DNA of 23,236 bases, from NCBI GenBank assembly GCA_023853785.1, contig JAJIRX010000255.1, positions 1 to 23,236 of the forward strand, given 5' to 3'. Position numbers and translations under genes: made by a program. Numbering within the stretch: position 1 is the stretch's first letter; every line of letters begins with the position of its first letter. The DNA is from Psilocybe azurescens. Taxonomy: Eukaryota; Basidiomycota; Agaricomycetes; Agaricales; Agrocybaceae. Below are positions 17,897-23,236 of the stretch, piece after piece. A model generated the notes under the pieces. The model was not told the DNA's origin and made no database searches. It was given only the letters and a program-made list of their open reading frames with translations.

Positions 17897-19190
17897 TTGG
17901 AGGGTGACGTGAATTGGTGCGCGCATTGTAATTTATGATGTGTGGCGTTTGATTTGTTTCTTTAGGTTCATGTTCGCATCGTGCACCCGCCTCCGACTTC
18001 CCACCCCTCCCTCTGCACTTTCACTGTGTTCTCAAACCCCGATTTTTCATTTTCATATGACACCCTTCCATTTTCTTCGCACTTTTACCTTCCCTTTCAC
18101 AATTTATCCTGCAACTCCAACCTCAACTTTAACTTCAACTTCACTTCTGTTTTCTTGTTCACATCCCAACCCACCAATACCGCACCGAAAGCATCATACG
18201 CGCTGCAGCACACCGTCCATTCCTCCATCGATTCCTCCAAACTCTTTCCTTTCCCCTATTCATCATTATTGCAATCTTCTACTTTGATTTGACGTCCGAG
18301 TCGATTGTGTGTGTGTGTCCATGCGCCCGGGCTTCTGAATTGTATGCTATCGCACCGTGCTGCTGCTGCCTGCACCTGCAGTGGTTTTTTTTGGCTTCTC
18401 AAGTCGTTCGGATTGGAGGTTGGGATTAGGTTTTGAACGCGCACGCTTTGTGTTGTTGCACTTATTATTCTCACTTCGTTCTACTACACGCGTGCCCAGG
18501 TACTCATTAAAAGCGATGATATCTCCTGTGCTCCTCCTCCACAACCGCTCTACGGACGGAGTTTGAGTCGAGTGCAGGGGGTGCTTCGTGATTACTCCCT
18601 TTTTCTTGCTGACTGGTGACCAGTTTGCAATTGTAATTTGATATTTGCTTTATGGATTTGGATTCTAGTATGCTACCCGAAAACACGAAAATACAAGGAA
18701 ATACCAAATGAATAAACCGACTGCAATCATCCCTCTCTACTGAAGGATGCCTTATCGATGTCTCGATGTCTTAACGACGCCAAAGACACCTATAGCCCAT
18801 ACCCATGCGTTTAACGCAGCGTCCGCACCTGCGTCCTCATGCTTAACTTAACCCCGCACGGTACCCACCCACCACACACTAAAGATCCCGCCGTTTGCAT
18901 ATCATTACATTCGAGCGTGCCGTGGGGCTTCTTATGGCTCCTTCCCGAATTCCCACCTACCCTTTATCTACGCCTCGGCTTACACACTACGCGCTACACA
19001 TGATCCGGATATCAGGACAATTATTACACCCCACGCAAGCCATGCACCACCCTATCTATTTATCGTGTTCTCTCTCGTCTCCTACGCTCTCGCTGTTCAC
19101 TCTTGGTGAGGCGATGATCTCCTCCAGAAGCTAGGACCGACGCCGATTTGGCTGCAGGGAACACGACGACTATGATATTATTAAGAACAA
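17897..19190 (+). repeat. Long 3' flank of the neighbour, duplicated unit (copy 3)
   Basis: This is the counterpart of 16105-17306, about 1.3 kb, with the same landmarks in the same order and many small indels. It ends at GATATTATTAAGAAC, matching AATATTATTAATTAAGAAC in copy 2. It contains a GT microsatellite (about 18306-18318) absent from copy 2. No recognisable gene. Confidence 0.65.
18306..18318. repeat. GT dinucleotide microsatellite
   Basis: A run of six to seven GT units is interrupted only at its ends. It is present in copy 3 of the duplicated flank but not at the aligned place in copy 2, so it arose after the duplication. Confidence 0.7.
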
Positions 19191-19290
19191 CCCCACACCC
19201 AAATCTTTACATACAGGCCGGCAGGCAATCGATGAGACGAGAAATGAGACGATCTTTTGTTTTCGTACTGGTGCTGATACTGTAGATAAA

Positions 19291-19311
19291 ATACATACAT
19301 ACATACACACA
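19291..19311. repeat. ACAT tetranucleotide microsatellite
   Basis: About four ATAC/ACAT units (ATACATACATACATACACAC) lie in AT-rich DNA just right of the duplicated block. Confidence 0.7.
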
Positions 19312-19739
19312 TAGCTAACACGAGATTACGGTATTGAATATTTTGAGTAATTATGTTCAATTTGTTTGAAAGAATGTATTGTTTCAGTGATTGAATATTC
19401 ACGCGTGTGATACAAGTAACCTTGATGCGACTTTGAAGAGAGAGGAGAAGAGAGGACCGAGCGCCTCCGCCTTCAGCCAGCAGCTTTCGGTCTGAATGGT
19501 AATCGCTGGTTCAAGGTTCGTGCGGTGTAGAAGTGAATATACGGTCCTGTATATGTGAATCAGACAATTAAAGCGGAAGATACTCTTCGGCTGATTGGCA
19601 TAAACGTGGTCTATCACAAACCTACGGTTTCAGTGACTTGGTCAGTCCCGGAGGGATCACATACTACTTTTGCTTTCACCATATAGTGGGATATTCTAGG
19701 ATCTACACTTCTGCATGTTCCTGCCACGTTGATGCCACA

Positions 19740-20106
19740 GTATGGCTCATATAGTGTGCAAAAATATTCAAATTTTTGCGCAAGTAAAATACATTTTTTC
19801 CGCATGTTTTCACTGTATATCTCGCAACTAGTACAAGTTCAAGACATTTGTATGTTTAAAATAGCAAAAAAAATTGTGCAAGTGGCTGAAACTATTTCTA
19901 CCATGTCCACGAGGCTTCCAAAATATCTACCTGTGTACAGCAGAAACTCACAAAATATTACGCAAGTACCTTAGGACAAATTTTTGTGTATGTTGAATAG
20001 TGAAAAATAATTTGCGTAAGTTTGGCTGCAGTCAAAACTTTCTATGCAAGTTTGTATTCTATATTTTATTGTATCAAGTATTATTATTCACCTGCCATGA
20101 TGGCAG
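19740..20106 (+). repeat. AT-rich stretch with a recurring NYRCAAGT octamer and a hairpin
   Basis: The octamers GCGCAAGT (19778), GTACAAGT (19831), GTGCAAGT (19876), ACGCAAGT (19960), GCGTAAGT (20014) and ATGCAAGT (20044) recur, all on the plus strand, often following AAATATT or AATTTTTG. The series ends at a perfect hairpin with arms CTGCC and GGCAG around ATGAT (20092-20106). No coding function is apparent. It could be a decayed tandem repeat or the end of a non-autonomous element. Confidence 0.45.
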
Positions 20107-20990
20107 TTAACCGGGCTACAGCAGTAAGATATGTATCAATGCCAAAATTTCCATCCTGTCCTGAAAGTGAGTTGAAGTGTCCTGGTTCGGACTGTCTCCT
20201 TCTCCTGTAATGCTGACCGTCAGAAACAGTCAGTGTTCGTCTTGCTGAATATGTATTCAGTCAAGGCGGGGTCCTATGTAGCGTTGATATATATATATGT
20301 TTGAAGATCCCGTGTAGAAAGGTCCGCGAAGACGATGACGGTAAGCGTTCGCGAGTGAAAACGAGGCCAGAGGGCAGATCGATGAGGTACGAGGACGGCG
20401 TGAGCAGACTGGTTCAACAATAAACTTCGGAGCGATGCGACGACGCACGAGAGTTGCGGAAGAAACGGTTTAACAGATAGATTGAAGTAGATAGTTTTAG
20501 AGGGTTATTCTTTTAGTTCAAAGTGGACGTAGCAAGAGATATGGTGTCAATTTGGGGTCCCAAGAATACGATCTGGTATCCAAATGAAAGTGTCTACTTA
20601 AATATGTTTTCTCCTACTAAATTTTATATACTTGGGATATTTCCAAGCTTTTGAGATGATTGGTTCGGAGACGTTCCGCCCCTTCGGTAAATGGATTAGC
20701 TCTACGGGTGTGTGGTTTATATTTGTCTTGAGGTGGTGCCGAAGTGCCGAAACGCGGATGGGTTTGACTTTGGTCTTGGTATGTCGGATTCGATGGCTAA
20801 ACCCTTCATGCGCCGATGCCGTTGCTTGCCGCGTTCCGTGCTGAGACAGAACGGAAGTTCTACACCTCCCAGACACTATAAACATTGACTCCCTAGTCAA
20901 TAGTGAGATCTTGCTTTCGAAAGCTGTTCTAACATGTCGCCTCCCATGATACTCGACGCCCTTGCCGCCCCATGCGGACCCAGCAAATCG
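20107..20990. other. Intergenic stretch with a short palindrome and a TA repeat
   Basis: There is a near-palindrome CTGAATATGTATTCAG (20245-20260), a TA run (about 20286-20300) and a TATA-like ACTATAAACATTG (about 20875) ahead of the plus ORF at 20994. The minus ORF at 20598-21014 and the plus ORF at 20632-20844 have no recognisable features. On the minus strand the TA run and the stretch that follows resemble an LTR promoter, but I could not find matching LTR ends. Confidence 0.3.
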
Positions 20991-20993
20991 TCC

Positions 20994-21354
20994 CATGATT
21001 GCTGATTTTCTCAACGACGTGCTGCATTCCGAACCTGGGGACGAGGGCCTCGATGAGCATCATCTTCGAGATCTGTCTTTCACCGAGTATGAAGCCCTGA
21101 AAAGTTTCGTTCAAACCATGGCCGTCCGGATGTTGCGAGAGCGCGGAGAGATCACCGATGTTGAGGTCAAACACCTTGAGATAGAAATTGACCAGTTTGT
21201 ACGAGCCAAGTCGGTCGCGCAGGATTTTGGCAGACTGTGTTCGCTTGACGATGAACATGTCAACCTGTTTCTGGATTGCTTCAAGCGTGTCGAAATGAGC
21301 GGCGAGCGTGTCGTTCGAGCCGTCGGCAGGGAGATTGTGTTGAGAAGTACCTGA
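20994..21354 (+). CDS. Unidentified ORF with helical, charged product
   Basis: The frame is open from about 20950; the first ATG is at 20994, giving 119 residues. It reads ADFLNDVLHSEPGDEGLDEH, LSFTEYEALKSFVQTM, RMLRERGEITDVEVKHLEIE and CSLDDEHVNLFLDCFKR, with balanced charges and coding-like codon use. I recognise no domain. After the stop at 21354, plus-strand frames continue to look coding in other registers (KYLNALPLISALYFNAGLQH at about 21344-21405; acidic SDGDEYVPYNDDEEAL ending at a TAG, 21682-21732). This may therefore be the first intact block of a longer, frameshifted gene, possibly a gag-like ORF of a mobile element given the integrase to the right. The competing minus ORF at 21360-21617 makes strand assignment beyond 21354 uncertain. 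Confidence 0.35.
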
Positions 21355-21359
21355 ACGCC

Positions 21360-21617
21360 CTACCGCTGATCAGCGCGCTGTATTTCAATGCCGGCCTCCA
21401 ACATTACGACGCCCAAATCATTATTCGTCAACAGCAGCGGTTGTTGATAGACCCCAACAATGCCCTCGGAGAAGCGAACCGGATCCTTAGGTTGGTAGAT
21501 GACCTCCTGGACCGTGCTGGTGTTCCAGTAGTCCCGGGCCGCGCCTCGTTCCTGAACGTCCGTCGGTAGGGGTTTGCCCTCCATTGCGAGCGCTCCGCGA
21601 TAGGGTTCGTCGTGCAC
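21360..21617 (-). CDS. Unidentified minus-strand ORF fragment, tail-to-tail with 20994-21354
   Basis: The minus frame reads YRGALAMEGKPLPTDVQERG, AARDYWNTSTVQEVIYQPKD and RFSEGIVGVYQQPLLLTNND then LGVVMLEAGIEIQRADQ. It lacks a convincing start and ends five bases from the end of the plus ORF. The composition looks like real protein, but I cannot name a family. It has the same orientation as the Ty3/gypsy integrase remnant at 22023-23236, so it could be host sequence next to, or carried with, that element. Plus-strand frames over the same bases are also open, so one of the two is a shadow. Confidence 0.3.
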   Translation of the reverse strand: MHDEPYRGALAMEGKPLPTDVQERGAARDYWNTSTVQEVIYQPKDPVRFSEGIVGVYQQPLLLTNNDLGVVMLEAGIEIQRADQR

Positions 21618-22022
21618 GCGTCATGGAACGGATCCCAGCTGCTGATGCTCCAGCTGAAGCCCAAGTCATCGCCTACGCCTTTCCGACGGGGATGAGTATG
21701 TCCCCTACAACGATGATGAGGAAGCTTTGTAGCTGGTGTGTCTCGACAGTCATGTTTCCGTGGTTCTTGCCACTGATTCTGGAGGTACGGCAGGAGCGGG
21801 TTTGCTGATCCGAGTCTCGTGAAAAGGGTAATAGGAGAAGAGATAGACAGAAAAGAGAAAAAAATGAAAGGAGAGTAAGTAAGAAAGCGAGAATAGAAAT
21901 CGATATTAGTTGAAATAAAAGGTTGTTGGTCGTTCGATAGAACGTTTTGATAGGCATTTGTCGCCTTTTGATGTTCCCAGATGTAGTCATTCCGATGATT
22001 CGTCCTCCGACTCTTCCCCAAG
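21618..22022. other. Purine-rich spacer next to the retroelement
   Basis: From about 21818 to 21905 the plus strand is almost all purine (AAAAGGGTAATAGGAGAAGA and similar). Seen from the minus strand it is a pyrimidine-rich tract, typical of fungal promoters, just downstream of the integrase end. 21682-21732 is an acidic plus-strand reading described with the ORF at 20994. No LTR end was recognised. Confidence 0.4.
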
Positions 22023-23236
22023 CTATCGTGTCCTAATTGATCTAGTTCCTCGTTGGTCATTTCGACAATGCTGGTAACGGGAACAGCGTGGGTTGTTCGA
22101 GGAAATAGGGAACAGGACGTGCAGCCCATAACGTAGTTTTGAGATTGCTCCGTCCAATTCGGGCGTAGGATGTATCGATCCTCCAGTGGTCCTCCTTACG
22201 ACTAGCATCGGCCCGAGATAACGGCTTTGTCTTACTGCCGAGATCCTTGTCAATTAGTGAATTTCGTACCAACACTAGTGCTTCTGGCTTGAAGTCAAAA
22301 TCGATGGTGTCCCTTCTGTGTTCCTCCTCTTTCTGTTTTACGGCCTTCCATCTCGCTGCCAGAACCCGTTCCTTCACAACCTTCAAGTCCTTCTCTCGTT
22401 TCTGCAACATTGTTGCCCTTTGAGCGATGAGATCTGTGGTTGATAGTCGCTTCTCCTGCTGGGCAGAGGTATGTAGATTCGGGCGAGGTCGAAGGGTAGA
22501 AGGGGTTCACCCGTGAGCGAGGTAAAAGGGTGAGTATCCAGTACTTTTCTGCACGGTAACACGTTCGCCCAGAAGACTGATGGCGCCACCTCAGGCCACT
22601 TCGTCTCCACGCCTCCCGCGGCTTTCACGAGGGCCTCGCGTACATCCAAATGTCTTCGCTCGATGGGTCCCTGGGCTCGTGAATTATAGGGCGAGATGCG
22701 GATGTGATGTATTTTGTACTTTGCTACCAGAAATTCGCTGCCGCCAGGTACTGAGGGGCGTTGTCCGTGACTATTTCTTCAATTGCCCCCCACCGGCAGA
22801 GGATCGCTGTGAAGAGGAATGATGCCAAATTCTTCGCCGATTCGGTCTTCAATTTTGTCCATTCGGGAACGATGATAGCGAACAGCGAGCATGAGCGCTA
22901 TATCGATATCCACTGGCCTTCGGCATCAACATTGTGTCTACATACACTTTCCTGAATAAACCCCTTGGCGTTGGAACCGTTGGAGGTATCTGTATCTTGA
23001 AGCTGCCTGACTTGGCACTCATGGCAGGTGCGGGTGTACCACTTGACGTCGTCTCGAGATAGGGCCACCAAAACGCTCCAGAAGCCTCATCCGACGGAGA
23101 ACACTCCTTGTGTCCTAAATCGTCGTGCGCCTGCTGAATGATTGTAAGTCGTCTATTTGTGGGTATTACCAGCTTATGCCTTCCTTCCTTGTCCTTCCTC
23201 CAGGACTGCATCGCGCAGGAAAAAGTCTGATGCCTG
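22023..23236 (-). mobile_element. Ty3/gypsy retrotransposon, decayed integrase end of pol
   Basis: The minus strand enters from the window's right edge in the integrase of a basidiomycete Ty3/gypsy pol. In order: the zinc-binding start (RLTIIQQAHDDLGHK, FWWPYLE, then in another frame DVKWYTRTCHECQVRQ); the core with its first aspartate (LFRKVYVDTMLMP), second aspartate (IEEIVTDNAPQYLAAANF) and glutamate (RAQGPIERRHLDVREAL); the lysine-rich helix (MLQKREKDLKVVKERVLAAR); and a C-terminal tail (RYLGPMLVVRRTTGGS, ELDGAISKLRY, VTSIVEMTNEELDQLG) ending near 22020. At least three or four frame changes separate these blocks, so it is inactive here. Integrase inserts the element's cDNA into host DNA. 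Reverse transcriptase, RNase H and protease would lie beyond the right edge. No LTR was identified within the window. Some frame changes could be sequencing errors. Confidence 0.85.

Noticed and set aside
19501..19530. tRNA B-box-like GGTTCAAGGTTCG
   Set aside because: No matching A box, acceptor stem or cloverleaf could be drawn around it.
20092..20125. Possible Helitron 3' end: hairpin followed about ten bases later by CTAC
   Set aside because: Helitrons end in CTRR after the hairpin. Here the tetranucleotide is CTAC, and no Rep/helicase or 5' TC end was seen.
20207..20610. Possible solo LTR starting TGTAATGC with a TATA-like run on the minus strand
   Set aside because: No matching TG...CA ends, target duplication, primer-binding site or second copy could be found.

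Overview
The window looks like nuclear DNA of a basidiomycete fungus, most likely an agaricomycete. The reasons are: NACHT proteins with the phrasing typical of that group (HNSGERF, CHPNTR, GPAGAGKS, FLHASFSDFLLDP), an F-box-like protein, a basidiomycete-specific DUF6533 membrane protein, short introns with GTRNGT-type donors and YAG acceptors, and a decayed Ty3/gypsy integrase. No rRNA, tRNA, CRISPR or bacterial-type operon was seen. Most of the window is accessory, rearranged and decaying sequence.

Layout. 1-3,650 is AT-rich; it carries the C-terminal remnant of a NACHT protein (about 676-1384, minus) and a short F-box-like ORF (2218-2844, minus). 4164-5318 (minus) holds the best candidate for an intact gene, a five-exon DUF6533 multi-pass membrane protein. 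5.3-9.1 kb is gene-poor, with one small plus-strand ORF behind a TATA box (6215) and remnants of unidentified minus-strand genes (7253-7815 and 8254-9000).

The centre (about 9.2-19.2 kb) is the most informative part. Three incomplete copies of one locus lie in the same orientation. Each pairs a minus-strand SEC61 (translocon alpha subunit) pseudogene with a divergent plus-strand neighbour whose family I do not recognise. Copy 1 (9180-10909) keeps most SEC61 exons and introns but has a frameshift, a nonsense codon and a large internal deletion. Copy 2 (13295-17306) keeps the 3' half of SEC61 to its stop codon and the longest version of the neighbour. Copy 3 (17357-19190) keeps only the 5' end of SEC61, a shortened neighbour and its long 3' flank. 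Retained introns show these are DNA duplications, not retrocopies. At 10909/10910 copy 1 runs directly into a NACHT gene (10848-12153, minus), cutting off its C-terminal half.

The right end (19.2-23.2 kb) has an AT-rich stretch with a recurring GCAAGT-like octamer and a hairpin, two tail-to-tail ORFs of unknown family (20994-21354 plus, 21360-21617 minus), and the decayed integrase end of a Ty3/gypsy element (22023 to the window edge, minus).

No functional pathway links these genes. The window records segmental duplication, truncation of a fungal NLR-like (NACHT) gene, and gene decay. All calls come from reading translations and comparing stretches by eye; no database search or computed alignment was run.
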